Source: Rallus limicola (lineage: Eukaryota > Chordata > Aves > Gruiformes > Rallidae). From it: a DNA stretch of 64,000 nucleotides. The notes under the pieces are model-generated. The model saw nothing but the letters and a program-made list of their open reading frames with translations. It was not told the DNA's origin and searched no databases. The stretch lies in contig JAKCOZ010000040.1 in NCBI GenBank assembly GCA_022605955.1, positions 2,356,001 through 2,420,000 of the forward strand, in the 5' to 3' direction. Every line of letters starts with the position of its first letter. Within the stretch, counting starts at the first letter, position 1. Below, in pieces: positions 17,119 to 29,229 of this stretch. The translations under genes were made by a program, and so were the position numbers.

Positions 17119-20100
17119 ATGGCGGGTCCCATGGCGGGTCCCGCCGCGCCCCGGCCCCTCCGCGGGAAGTCCTTCTACCTGGACCTGCCGAGCGGGCGGA
17201 GCGCGCGGGAGCTGGCGGAGGCCATCCGGCGCCTCGGCGGGGTGAGCGGCGGGTGCTGGGGGGCCGCCTGCGCCCGCTGACCGCCCCCGGGTCCCTCCTT
17301 CCCTCCGCTCGCGATGGCTGCCTGCTTCCCCCGGCTGCTCTCGCTCTGGTACCGCGGCCGCCCGGCTCCCCTTCCCGGCGGGCCTCTCCTCTCCTTCGGG
17401 GAAGGCGGCCGCCGTGCGCTGCCTGCCGCTTCCCGAGGGCTGCGGGCGGCGGTAGCCGGTCACGGGCTGCGGGGCGGCTCCTGGGGCGGTGGTGGCCGGC
17501 AGCGCGGCAGCGGGGCAGCCGTCCAGCGGGGCTGAGCCCGGTCGCGGGGAGGGCGCCTGGCCGGCACTGCCCGGCTCCCCGCAGCTGCCCGGGAAGCTGA
17601 GGGGCTCTCGGGGTGAGGGGGGGGGGGGGGTGCCAACCGCTACTAACCCGTGTCCCCTCAGCACCGCAGACCGAGCAGGTCTCCCCTGAGCCTCCTCCAG
17701 AACAGGCACCCCCAGTTCCCTCAGCTGCTCCTCATAACCTTTATTCTCCAGTCCCCTCTCCAGCCTGTTGCCTTCTCTGGACGTGCTCCAGCACCTTCCT
17801 GTAGTGAGGGGCCCAACCCTGAACACCAGTTTCTGTGTCAAGGGGAGTGGGGTGTGTGATTTGGGTTTCTAGTTCCTTGGTTATTCTACGTGGAGCTGCT
17901 TGTCCCAGCTGCCTGCTTTGTGCTTTACTGTGCCAAGATGTGTTCTGCTGCTCTGAGCAGAGCTCTTCCTCACTGATACCCCATGCCCAGCACCTTTTCC
18001 CCAGTTCCTGCTTTTTTTTTTTCCCCCTGAAACCATTGCATGGTCAATAACAGCATCGTAGAAGCCTCACTCTGGGGGGCAGCAATGATTATTTGCAGTG
18101 TATCTCTAGGGCATGTGCTCTCTGCACATCCTGGGATGTCACCCCTTTCTGGGAGACAGCAGTGAGGAGTGGAAGAAGGAGCTACTTGTAGAGACAAGTA
18201 CTTCTTTGGTACTGCACACGTGGTTGGGCTGAAGGCAGTAGTTCTGGCTTAGCAGGGCTCATTCAGCTCCCTTGGGCGGTTTCAGAGCTGCTCTGTCCTG
18301 TCTCTTGCTGTAGGTGACTGAAAGCTTCCTAAGCAAAGAAGTCAGCTACGTGGTTTCCAGCAGCAGAGAAGCCAGAAGAGACAAAGCCAGGACTCAGCCT
18401 GACAAGAGGCACAACGCTGCTTCAGAAGCTGTGAAAGCCACAAGCCCTGTGCCTTCCACCTCCAAGGGAAGCCATGCCAGACCTCACCAGAAGCCTCCAG
18501 ACACTGTAAGAGCAATAAAGGTTTAGGCCACTTCCAAAGCTTGACCTGAGGGATCTAGGCTAGAACCTGAGAGCAGTGTTGAAAGGTAAAGTTGTCCCTG
18601 CCCTGAGCAAACGTGGTGTGCAGTTTTTTTCCCCCCTTGTTTTGCCTTTGTTGTGGCTTTGCCCCAGGTGGCAGCTGAGTTTCAGACAGCCACCTGCTCG
18701 CTTCTCCAAGGGGAGAAATGGGAAGGAAGGAAAAACTAGGGAAGACAAAGGCAAACCTTGTGGTTTGGGGTAAGGATGGCTTGGTGAGACAGCAAAGGGA
18801 GGGAGAAATGCCAGTAACTGGACTTTATAGCAAAATAGACAGGACTGGTGGTACAGGATGCAGTTTCTCACTGAAGAGCACAGCTCAGGCTGTACACCAA
18901 ACCATGTGTCCTGGAGCTCTGCACTCCTCCCCTCCTCAGCCCCCTTTATGCTGAGCATGATAGGCACTGAATACCCTCTTGGGCCAGTTTGAGTCACCTG
19001 TCCCAGCTGTGTCCCTTCCCAGCTTCCTGGGTGCCCCCCACCTTCTCCTTAGCAGGGCAGGATGAACAACTGAAAAGTCCTTGACCGATGGGCAACAGCT
19101 AAAAACATCCCTGTGTTATCAGCACTGCTCCCACCCTGACTCCCAAACACCATCCCCCTGCTGCTAGAAGGAGAATTATCTCTGTCCCAGCTGAACCCAG
19201 GACACGTGTCTGTCTCCATGCCAGTGTTCCTTGTGTCTGGGTGTCGTTGCCTGCTCAGATGTGCCACAGCTTTGAGCTGGTAAACAAAGAGTATCTCCTC
19301 AAGTGGCTGAGGAAGCAGAGGGCTTGGCTGGCTTCCCAGCAGAGTTGGCAATCTGTCTGTCCTGCTGCAGGGAAACAGACAGGATAAAATGGTTGCAGGC
19401 TGTGGGTGTGCTCAGACATGAGGTAGGGCAAGGCCACTGGGGAGGAGAGTCAAGGCAGCTTGCAAAAGGGTTTCTCTAGGATTCACCCTGCCTGGGCTGG
19501 GATTTCTGGTTGGTAGCGCTCGTGGCCAGTGCTCCAGTGCTCTGTGTTGAGCACTGGTGTCTGCTGGAAGCTATGGCTGTGGGGAGACCTTGCTACCCCA
19601 GTCTGGGCCAGCTGGATCTGGGCTGTCTGCACGTGGGAAGCCTGGGCTCACATCAGGGGATTCAAACCCCTTTTATTCCCCGTTTTTCTTACAAAGAGCT
19701 TAACCCCTTTGCTGGTCACTGCCTTGCAAATGAGGTGTCCTTCCCAGGAAGGGCTCACATGGGTGTTCTTAACCCTTGCCAGCCAGGTGGGATGTGGCAG
19801 ACTGTTTCTGAGTGAAGTTGCTGCTTCCTCTTGGCTCGCTCTGGGGTTTTCACTGCTGTTCAATAACAGCCAGGCCTTGGCTGAACAGCTGCTTGGCGTG
19901 CAGCGAACAGGTGCCTCTGGGGTTTGTGTTCCCTGGAAATGCTGGTCCTGCTGTCTGTGAAATGAAGCCTTGGCCAGACTCTTCTGCCAGCAGGGAACAG
20001 GTATCGCTAGAAATCGTTCCTCCTGGACAGCCTCAGCTCTTTCCTTTGACGTAGCACTTGGCTTCTTCCTCTGCAGGCCCTGATCAGCCGGGGAAGGGAG

Positions 20101-23100
20101 CTGCTGCAGAAGGCCATGAAGAATCAGGTGAGCAGTGTGTGGCTGGGCCTTTCTTCAGCTGGGTATGTTCAGAGTATGGTGCAGGACCAGTGCCAGCCAC
20201 GTCTCCAGAGCCCTGCCTGCTGAAGGGAGCAGCCCCTGGGGCTGGTAATGGCACAAAGCTGTTGCTTGTGGCTCTGCAGAGTGTTTTGTGGTGCTCTCAG
20301 GCACTCTTCTTCACAGAGCAGTGTCATCAGGAATAGTGTGTGTGGGGCTGGGCTTTCTGGGGCAAGGGGGATGAGGGAACAACTGCTGAGGGGACTGGAA
20401 CATCTCAGGAAGAGAGGCTGAGGGACTTGGGGCTGTTCAGCCCAGAGAAGAGAAGACTGAGGGGGATCTTCTCAGTGCTGATAAATCCTTGGGGGGTGGG
20501 GGCAGGGGGATGGGTCAGTCTGTGTTCAGTGGTGCCCAGGGACAGGACAAGAGGCCATGGGCACAAACTGGAGCAGAGGAAGTTCCACCTAAACATGAGG
20601 AAGAACTTCTTTGCTTGGAGGGTGGCAGAGCCCTGTGCCAGGCTGCCCAGAGGGGCTGGGGAGTCTCCATCCCTGGAGACATTCTAACCCCTGATCCTGG
20701 GCACTGAGCTAAAGCCAAGTAGCTGGAGCAGCGGGCTCCCCTGCAGTCCCTTTGCTGGTATGACAAGTGGCCAAAAGAATCTCGGTGCCCACTTCAAAGC
20801 TCATCCTACAGCATGGATTACGAATTTGACCTGGCTGCAACTATGAATTTGGGGTGGGTAACGCAGGAGCTCGAACCTTTTCTGCTGCGCCCTGATGTTT
20901 AATAACAGCTGTGCAATGGCCTGTCAACTGGGCACCAGGAAAATCTCTCCAAACTGGATTTAGAGCTGCATGTGCTCACACAGCCATTGCTGCTTTGAGC
21001 TGTACCTTGCCAACCCTCTCTGTCTGTACAGGACACCTGCAGTGGCAGCAGCATCCTCGCCAACGCTCGCCTGTGGGGAGTCCAGATCCTGCACACGGAT
21101 GGTATCCTTCCTTGTAGGGTGAAATTCAGCTCTTGGTAATTAGTGATTTGTGTGACAAGTGGAGCAGAAGCAATGTAGCAACTGTGGTACAGAAGGAAAG
21201 AGTTGCAAGTGCTGCCTGGTCCTTGGCTGGTGCTGACCTGACTGTGGCTGGGGCTGCCCTTGGAAACCTGTGTGTACTGAACATGCCACTGTCACACTTA
21301 ACAACAGCTGAGCGTGCTGTAAGATGAGAACACATTAATAGCTTGGTCTGGATGTTAATTTGCTCCAAAAAAAGAACCTTTTTACTAATTGGCCTGGAAG
21401 TAGGGCTCATGATAAGGACAGGATTCAGTCGTTTTTAATTAGGGAGTGCTGATGTGTGAGGCCCTGTGCTGCTGAGGGCGCTTCCCAGCTCTGTGAGGAG
21501 AGGGTGATGGCAAAGATGGATGGTGAAACTCTGGTTCTAATAATAGGCCTGGAGTAAAAGGCTCCTGAGTGTCCGACAGTGACATACAGCTGTGGCTGAG
21601 CTTGTCTGGATCTCTGGTGGAGGCAGCTGCTGTTCCTGAGCAGCGAGCTCTGCTGAGCCACAGCGATGTCACGAGTCTGTTGGGGCTTTCCAACATCAGG
21701 GTCTGCACAATTCCCATCAGCATCTCGTTCCTGTGGAGCCTTAAAGCCAACCTCTGGCTCTGCCACAGAGCAGAACAGGGTGCTGTCCCTCAAAGAGCTT
21801 TTCCTCAGCTTCTCCCTGCGCAAACCCACTGTGTGGTGGTGATGCTCTGCCAGGCTCAGGAGCTGAGCACTCTTTCCCAGTGTGGATGGGGAGTTAGGCT
21901 GATGCCATACGTGGTGGAAGTGCCTTCCATGTGTGGTAGGAGTGCCTTCCCTTCTCTTGCTGAACTGTGGCTCTTTGACATCCTGCCTGCACAGAAATGT
22001 TGGCGTATGCTCAGCAGCTGCTGCGTGCCATCTCAGGAGCAAGGAAACGGTGCCAGAAGACAGAGGTAACAGACCCAACTCCAGCTCAGTTGGAGAGCTC
22101 AGGATCCCTTGGGAGCTCTAAGTAATCCTGACTCCTCTGGGCCTCCTGGGCTAGCGAGCACGGGGATCTCTGGGTATTCATCCAACGTTGGGCCATCTGC
22201 TGCTGCTTATTGACAGAGATGGCAAAATTCAAAGAACTTTTCCTTTTTAAAGAGTGGCAGGGGGGTAAAACAAGAGAAGAACAAGGCAGCTGCTAGTTAT
22301 CAATGTCCTCTGTGAGCAGCTAAGACTGATTTTTGACTTGTAGGGGGCTAAGGGTAAAACAAATCTTACATGGCCAATACACTGGCTTTTGGAAGCCACG
22401 TAAGCTCTCTGCTCTACCAGGTGGAAGAGGTTGGTGTGAAGGTAGGGAGCAAGATCAGAGTGGCAGCCTCTTGGTAACTTGGGAGACAAACAAAATACCA
22501 GGAGGAGGTAGTACAGTCTCTGCAGGAGACTGAAGTGGTGGGTGAGGCAACTGCAACCTCGCTTTGCTGCTCTGGGATGGGTTATTCCAGCCTCTGCCTG
22601 TGCTGGCTCCCATACTAAATATGTTGCTTTTTCCCTTTAGGTGAAGTGCCTTGTATCTGGATCGAAGCATCACAAAGGTAGGCCTGGAATTCCTGCTCCT
22701 ACTTATGCTTAGATGCAGAGCTACTTGAGAGGAAACCACTTAGACTTTCAAAAAGACATCTGAAACTCCAGCAGCCCCAAGTTTGCCAACTCCTGGGGCA
22801 GTTTCTCTTCAGTGTGGGTTTTGTAGCTCCTCCTTGGAGTCTCTCTGCAGCCTCCCAGCACAGCTGAGGGTGTTCCCCCTTCCTCTTTGGGTGCTGTGTT
22901 TTTTAAATCCCCATAAACCCTTTGCTGTGCAGCTCCCAAAATCCCAAGGCACCTGAGAGCTGCTCTGCTGGCACCGCTCACCGAATCCACCGGCTCAAGC
23001 GAAGTTTCCCAGGATAATGCATCCTACAGAGGAGAGCGTGTTCCTCACAGCCCACTCACTGCTGCTGGGCTGCAATGTTCTGCTGAGACACCGGCGTAGG

Positions 23101-26100
23101 GATAACGCTTCCGAAGGAGGATGGGGAGGGGGTGGGGAAACCAGGTTCTGTGCTTAGACAGGAGCTGATTGTGGGGCTGAGATTGGCACCCGTGACGTAA
23201 ATCAACGTGTGACTCGGTTGACTCCGCTCGTCAGCGGAGGAATACCTCAGAGCAGATCCCAACCTGGAGTCTGTGTGAGCCACTGGGAAGATTATTTCCC
23301 AGTTTGGGGTCGGGGAAAGGAGGGGAAGTGGGAGGGGGGAACAAGCTGGGGAAGCTGTTGGATGAGGCAGATTGTCTGCTGCGAGCACGGAGCTCTGCGC
23401 TGTGGCACACGCTGAACCCTGCCTGGGGACTCGGTGGTGACAGCTGAGCCATTTGTCACAGCTCTGCCACAGTGCTGGGGACCTGTGCACCAGCCTGAGT
23501 CTTATCTAGGGCCCTGGATGGGGCCTTGCTTTTGGAAGTGCTGAGCATTTGGCAGCGTTTACGCAGGAAAACATTGATCCTGTCCTTAAATAGCTGCGGC
23601 GGTGATGTAACAGCACGGCTGAGGAGAGCACAGGGAGAGGCTCAAGGAGGCAGCTGGGGAGGGCAGGTGGACTTGGCCCTTCTGGAGGGGGAGGTTAACA
23701 GTTTTTTTTGAGGAAAAATATCATGGAGTGGCAGGATCACCAGAAAACAGCCCCCCTTGTCCTTCAGAGGCAGGGGGGAGGGAGGCAGGAGAGGTTTGGT
23801 TTCAGGCCAGGTAGGTGCCCTGTGGGAACACCTCAGCATTGGGTTTGTTTAACCAGATCCCTGCTCAGGTTTCCAGCCTGAGCATAACATTACTGCCTGC
23901 CAGACAGGAGGGACCCAGCAGCAGCAGCTTCTCCCAGCCCAGCTCCAAAAGCTGTCCCCAAAGGCACTGCTGAGGCATTCTCCCTTAATGTGTAGTATGC
24001 TCGCAGGAAGCCTGGCTGCCACTTGCCATCCTCAGGGACCAGGCGAAGGCCAGGAGCTCTCCCTGTGCCAGGCTTGGCTGTGTGGTGTCTTGGTGTGTCT
24101 CCAGCAGCTCTTACTGCTTTGACTTGACCATCCCAGGCAGAGCTGTTTTGAGCTGTAAAGGGAGAACAAGGTGCTGGAAGGGTCAGTGTGGAGCTCTGCT
24201 TGCGCAGCTCCTGCTGAGGTCTGTTTCTTGTAGACTTGTCTCAGGCTGGGCAGCATGGCATGCTGAGTTTTTAGGGTTTCAGGCAGAATTGGGGTTTGGC
24301 CACTGGCTGATAACAGTGACTAGATGTTAAGGATGGAGGGGGGCTGAGCTGGGTGGTCTTTGGAAGGTGGAAAGGGTCTGCAGCGGGGCTGTCTCTAGGC
24401 TTGGCTTGCCCTGCTGCACACTGGAGGTGAGGGCTGTTGGAGGTTACCCCAGGAGCTGCTTTGGCTGTGCTTAACTGTTGTGTAGTGTTGTCAGAAGTGC
24501 TGGTGAGCTTGGTTTGGAGTCCAGTTCTGTTGGGGGATGGATGAATTGGCCTCAAGTTGGAGCACAGGGAGTTCCACACCAATCTGGGGAAGAACTTCTT
24601 CCTGGTGAGGCTGAGGAAGCCCTGGGCCAGGCTGCCCAGGGGGTGTGGAGTCTCCATCTCTGGAGAGATTCCAGCCCCGTCTGGACACCGCCCTGTGTGC
24701 CCTGTCCTGGGGACCCTGCTTTGGCAGGGGGTTGGACCTGATGAGCTCTGGAGGGTCCTTCTGACCCCTGTGATTCTCTGAATCTATGAATTAGTAAGAA
24801 ATTTGGTCAGGGCAGCTTCTAACCAGCTTTCCTTTTAGCAGGAAAATTGAAGCCCCCATTCCTGAAGGTTGAAGACCAGAGCAGGTAAATGTGGCTTTTC
24901 AAAACATCACAGCCAAACTGCTAAAACCCTGGGGAGGGAATTCTTTACTGGTTTTATTTGCTTGGGGACAGAGAATATTGTCTCTAGGGCAGAGCTTTGC
25001 CTTCTCTGAAGACCCTGTTACAAGCTGACCCTTGCCAAGAGGGAGGCAGATGGAGTTTGGAGAAACAATCCAGGTGGCTCCTGTGTCAGAGGAAGGAAAA
25101 AGGTGTTAAGTGAGACTTGACAACAGAGTTTGCTTCCTTGCTCAGATTCCATTTGTGATCCTCTGCAAGTCACTTAATCTGCCTGAGCCCTCTGAGATGA
25201 GGGAAGAGATTGAAACACACAGGGTCAGAGCCTGTAACTTGATTACAGCACTGGGCACACGGGGATCTGATCTCTGTGGTGTTTCTAACAACTCTGTAAC
25301 TCTAACAGCACCCAGAGCACCAATTAATTATTCCAAAAGCAGCATCTGAGGCAGCTGAGGAGTCAAATATTTGGCTTTTCATGCTGTCTGTAACAAAGTG
25401 TGAACAGATGTGGTCTGGGAGTCGAAGCTTTCCATGCTGCTGCGTGGCTGGAAGTGCTGTGCTGGCTGCTGCTGCTCTGCCTCAGGGGCAGGGGGTGGGT
25501 TTTCAGCTGAGGAGGTGTTTCTGTCCAAAACATGCCCCCTGTCAGTGCTGTTACTGGGAGTCCTGTCTAGCTGTTGCAGGAGAAGCAGGCAATCTGACAG
25601 GGAGGCTTGGCTGTAGCCACGCTGTCGCTGCCGTGAGCCTGATCTGATCTGCTGCTTCCAGGCAATTCCGGCCCTTCTATCACCAGTTCAAAAGCTTTCC
25701 CAGCCTCAACTTCTTGGCACCCAAAACCTCCAGCCCATTTGAGCCTCTGAAGAGCCTCTCAACCTCTTGCAGAGCCAGGTAGGCTGTAGCTCCTTCTGTA
25801 CAAGCTTTCAACCCAACTCCCCTCATAACTGGGGCCCTGCTGGGACCTAGTGAACCCCTTCCCTCTGGATGTGGGTGAAGGAGCCCTGCTCTGGGGTACA
25901 TGGCTGCAGCTCAGAGGCAGCACAGCCTCTGCCCTTCAGCAGGCAGATGGGCAGTCAGTGAGGGCAGGGGAGATCTCTGTGGTTGCCTTGCAGGGGTGTG
26001 GAGGGCTGTCTGATGCACAGCGATGGGGAGAAGAGCCCCAGATCCACCCCAGTCACTGTGCCAAAGAAGAAGAGGGGGTTTTGTGAGTGCTGCCAGGAGA

Positions 26101-28714
26101 CCTTTGAAGAGCTGCAGAAGGTAAATGTTCCTTGCTGAGGTTCCAGGGACTGCTCAGAGGTTTCATTAATCACATTATTACTGTGAGCTCTCTTAGGAGG
26201 AAGGCTAAGAGTCTAGTGGGCTCAGCCTTGTAGATGAAGTAGATGTCAGTGCTCTGACCTGGGCTGGGCAGGCAGCAGGTTTGAAGATTGGAGTGTGGCA
26301 TACTCATCTAAGGGGAGGAGGACCTCACAGATCCACCTGGAAGGTGGGAAGCCTGTTTGGCAGCAGTTGAGCGGGGGGCACAGGCTGGTTAAAAAGGTGG
26401 GAAGAGGTTTTCCTGTCTCCTGAAAGGTGCCAAACAATGTGGAGCCCAGCCTGTAGTGCTTGGTATTTGGAGCCTGCACTTCCAGGAGGTACTGGGGAAA
26501 GCTGTAGGCTGCTGTAGGACACAGACACCATGTCCTCATCAGCAGGTGGCTTTGGGAACAGGGTACTCACTGTGAGCAGCTGGGGGTGACAGCACTGCCC
26601 ACCTCTCCTAAACCCACTTCCAGTGAGCTCTGCCTGGTGAAGAGGCTGGTTGTTAGGCTGTGGGAAGGGGGTGTTGCTGCACACTTCCCTCCTGTGGAAG
26701 AATGGGTGTTGCTAAAAGGGCCTCTACCACCTTCCAGCACCTCCAGAGCCCCCAGCACAAGCGGTTTGCACTGGATGACTCTCAGTACGCGCTGGTGGAT
26801 CGCGTCATCTCGCAGCTCACCAACACCTTTGTGGAGCAGTCAGCAGAGTAAGTCTGTGTGAATCTGGTAGGTCCTGGAGCCAGAAAGCAGCATGGTGCCA
26901 CATGCTCACAGGAACAGGGCCCGAGTCCTCGTGCTGGCACCAGTCCTGAGCTCGTGCCCTGTGCCAGGGAATCGGCCGGCAGGGACTGCAGCTGACTGCA
27001 GGACCCACCTGGTGCCTGCCCAGCGAGGCTCAGATGAGCTGGAGGAGATGCTCTTGAGTTTCTGTGGCTTCTCTGCTTTGGGGAGCTCTCCATGCACTTC
27101 TAGTGCCTGTTAAACTAGACAGAGCAGCTGGGGCCATCGCTCCCATGCCTGTGATGCAAACCCCACCGCTCTGCTGCGCTCCTGTGCCCAGACCTTTGGC
27201 TGTCAATGAGGCTGAGCAATCTGTGTGCTGAGCCTCACCCCTCTAAAATTTCTCAGGGCCTCCTGAGCAAGGGCTTCTAACATCCCACACCACAGGAAGC
27301 ACGTCAGCTTGCTGGGGGAGGATGTTGCCAGGCCTGGAGTGAGCATTAACTGATGGTTCTTCTCAGGGTGCCTCGGTGCCACCTGACAGAGGAGCGCTTG
27401 GTGCCTCGAGCACGAGCTCCAGGAGGGATTGAGACTCTGACAGCAGAGCTGGGAAAGGAGAAGGAGCAGCTGGAGCAGAGTGCTGGGAAACTGTCGATTG
27501 CTGAGGAACATGATGGTGGCCTGAAGACCAAGGAGTGTCCCCCTTGCCCTCCCATGGACAGGGTCGGTTATCCTGGAGGAGAGGGGCTGATGGAGAGCTG
27601 CTCTGCAGGGACAGGGCTCCCCGGAGGGGTCTGCACTACCTGTGGCACCACGCAGGAGTCCCCAGTTCATACAGACTGGGGCTGGGTTCCTGACCCAGGC
27701 TGGGGGACCTGTGCAGCGGCCACCTGTGTTGCAGAGGCAGTTCCTTCATCTGAACCTCATCAACAGCAGATGCCTGGGTCTGGCCATCTTGCACGAGCAC
27801 AGCCTGTCCCCCAGAAGCGCCAGCTCTCCTCAGGACACAGTACCCAGGTGGGGAAGAAGCCCAGGCTGGAGCTGGCTGGTGGCCACTCTCCATGTGAGCA
27901 GACAAACCCCATGGATGGTGGGACAGGCACGCAGGGACAGGTGGCTGAGCCAGGCTTACTCGGTGTGGGGGATGCTGGCAGCTTGCCCCTGAGTGCAGAG
28001 CTCTGCACCAGACCTTGTCGCTCCTCCAGTTTGGACCTGTGCCCACACCGGAGCCCAGGGGACCCTGCGTCACTGGGCTCCCTTGGGGCAGCATCGGTGG
28101 GGTTTGGTCCCACAGAGCCTGTGACAGCCAGCACTGTTGGTGAGCGTGGCTGGAGGGGAGCGAATGTGAGTTCCCAGGGGAAGCAGCTCACAAGGGAGAG
28201 CAAAAACGCACCCAGAAATGTGAGTAGCCCTGATCTGGAGAGCACAGAGAGTGCACCCAGCTGTCCTGCTGGCTGGGTGCCCTCTCCCAAACTGCCTGCG
28301 GTGGGAGCCAGATGTTGCTGCTCGCTCTGTGTCAGAGCAGCAGAGAAAATAGCACCCGGAGTACCTGAGCTGCCAGGCCAGAGCAGAGAGCAGGCTCCCT
28401 GCCCGGGGCTCCCTCAGCCGCGCGCTCGGACCGCGCAGACCGACCGTGACTCCAGCCAGAGCTCGTCTGAGTCAGACTGGGATGTCCAGCTGCTCTCCAC
28501 TCTAACGGGCACCCAGGACAGCAGGATCCAGCCTGTGGACAGGGACTTGCTCCAGAGGACACATGTCAATATGAGGGACAGTGGGTATGAGTCACAGCTC
28601 TGCTCCGTCCTGAAGCAGAAATCGGAGGACAAGAACTGCCGGAACTGCTGCACCGAGACCAAAGGAGCCTCCTTCCCCAGCTTTGAGACTGTTTTTGGCA
28701 GCTGGACTATTTAA
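17119..28714 (+). CDS. DBF4B: DBF4B (DRF1/ASKL1-type), regulatory subunit of CDC7 kinase, complete
   Basis: Exons are 17119-17241, 18314-18505, 20077-20127, 21032-21101, 21995-22065, 22641-22677, 24842-24884, 25662-25778, 25994-26120, 26738-26847 and 27367-28714. They total 2289 nt, or 762 aa. DBF4-family proteins bind and activate CDC7 kinase, which phosphorylates the MCM helicase to fire replication origins. Three family signatures are present: motif N ([36 protein letters not shown]), motif M ([18 protein letters not shown]) and a CCHH zinc finger (motif C). The KSFYLDLP start and human synteny favour DBF4B over DBF4. A second in-frame ATG lies four codons downstream. The upstream E2F-like site fits cell-cycle regulation, which is an inference. 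Confidence 0.93.
17675..17835 (-). mobile_element. CR1 LINE internal fragment
   Basis: The plus strand reads as reversed CR1: GAGCCTCCTCCAGAACAGGC, then CTTTATTCTCCAGTCCCCTC and CTGGACGTGCTCCAGCACCT. It lies in DBF4B intron 1. Confidence 0.75.
20366..20706 (+). mobile_element. CR1 LINE 3' fragment
   Basis: Contains GGGGCTGTTCAGCCCAGAGA, GGTGCCCAGGGACAGGACAA and GGCAGAGCCCTGTGCCAGGC. It lies in DBF4B intron 3, in sense orientation. It lacks the final tail. Confidence 0.85.
24545..24790 (+). mobile_element. CR1 LINE 3' end
   Basis: Contains AGTTGGAGCACAGGGAGTTC, TCTCCATCTCTGGAGAGATT, the GCAGGGGGTTGGACCTGATG block and a TGATTCTCTGAATCTATGAA tail. It ends about 50 bp before DBF4B exon 7. It is very similar to the inverted copy at 51436-51850. 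Confidence 0.88.
24842..26847 (+). other. DBF4B: DBF4B exons 7-10: motif M and CCHH zinc finger (motif C)
   Basis: Exons 7 and 8 encode [20 protein letters not shown] followed by SPFEPLKSL, the CDC7-contacting motif M. Exon 9 ends [14 protein letters not shown] and exon 10 starts [14 protein letters not shown]. Together they give C-x2-C (about residues 265 and 268) and H-x5-H (278 and 284). Exon 7 has a TAGCAG tandem acceptor, so an extra alanine codon (start at 24839) is possible. Confidence 0.9.
27367..28714 (+). other. DBF4B: DBF4B long terminal exon
   Basis: This single exon encodes the last 449 residues. Most are low-complexity and rich in P, G, S and charged residues, presumably disordered. 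Two islands near the end stand out: [17 protein letters not shown] and [20 protein letters not shown]. They look like a conserved C-terminal motif of DBF4-family proteins. The stop is TAA at 28712-28714. Confidence 0.85.
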
Positions 28715-29205
28715 AACCGCCTCCTGGTTGTCCTCTGGCTCCTTGGCAGGAGCTGCGAAGTACCTGAGAGGGATTTAAGAAGCCACCCTTGCTTCCAGGA
28801 GCTACAGCCCAGAGCTGAGTGAGACCATCAGCTGCTCTCTTGTCTGAAGCCACCCAGGGCTGCTGGGAATGGGATGGGCTCACTGTCCTTGGCTGGGAGC
28901 TTCTCTCCACTAACCCTTTGAGCCAGCAGCTTCCTCCTCTCCTCTGGGCTGCTGACAGGATGCTCTTTGGAAGTGTCTCTTGAGCAGGAATGTGCTCTTG
29001 ACTTCGTGGAGAGAGAGTGTGGCCTGTTCCCTTGCCTGGGCCTTGGAGGTGATGGAGAGGAGGGTCCTGGGGCTGAGATCTGGATTCCTCAGGGGCTGGG
29101 GTGTGGGATGCCTTTGGTCATCTACAGCTTTTTGTAACTGGGCCTGAGCTGGAGTGGGGGGAGGGGGGGGGAGCTTCTCTTTTTAAGGGAACTTTTAAAC
29201 TCTGA

Positions 29206-29211
29206 AATAAA
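29206..29211 (+). terminator. DBF4B: Polyadenylation signal of DBF4B
   Basis: AATAAA lies about 490 nt after the DBF4B stop, at the end of a GC-rich 3'UTR. It is followed by GT-rich sequence (CTGTCTGGTGCCTGTAAC). Position and context fit a cleavage signal. Confidence 0.7.
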
Positions 29212-29229
29212 ATGGAAGAGGAGATGCTG

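Larger units (their letters stand above)
17119..22065 (+). other. DBF4B: DBF4B exons 1-5: motif N / BRCT-like region
   Basis: Residues 1-169. Exon 1 ends AIRRLGG and exon 2 opens [21 protein letters not shown], the core of the BRCT-like fold. Exon 2 then runs through a low-complexity S/K/P linker. Exon 3 is [14 protein letters not shown]. Exon 4 is [13 protein letters not shown] and exon 5 is [19 protein letters not shown]. All junctions are in frame. Intron 4 (21102-21994) opens with the unusual donor G|GTATCCTTC. Confidence 0.9.

Noticed and set aside
16470..17841. Long overlapping open frames (376 aa plus strand, 446 aa minus strand) in the CpG island
   Set aside because: Both are rich in P, R, A and G and result from low stop density at very high GC. 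The real genes here are the first exons of CCDC43 (ATG at 16791) and DBF4B (ATG at 17119).
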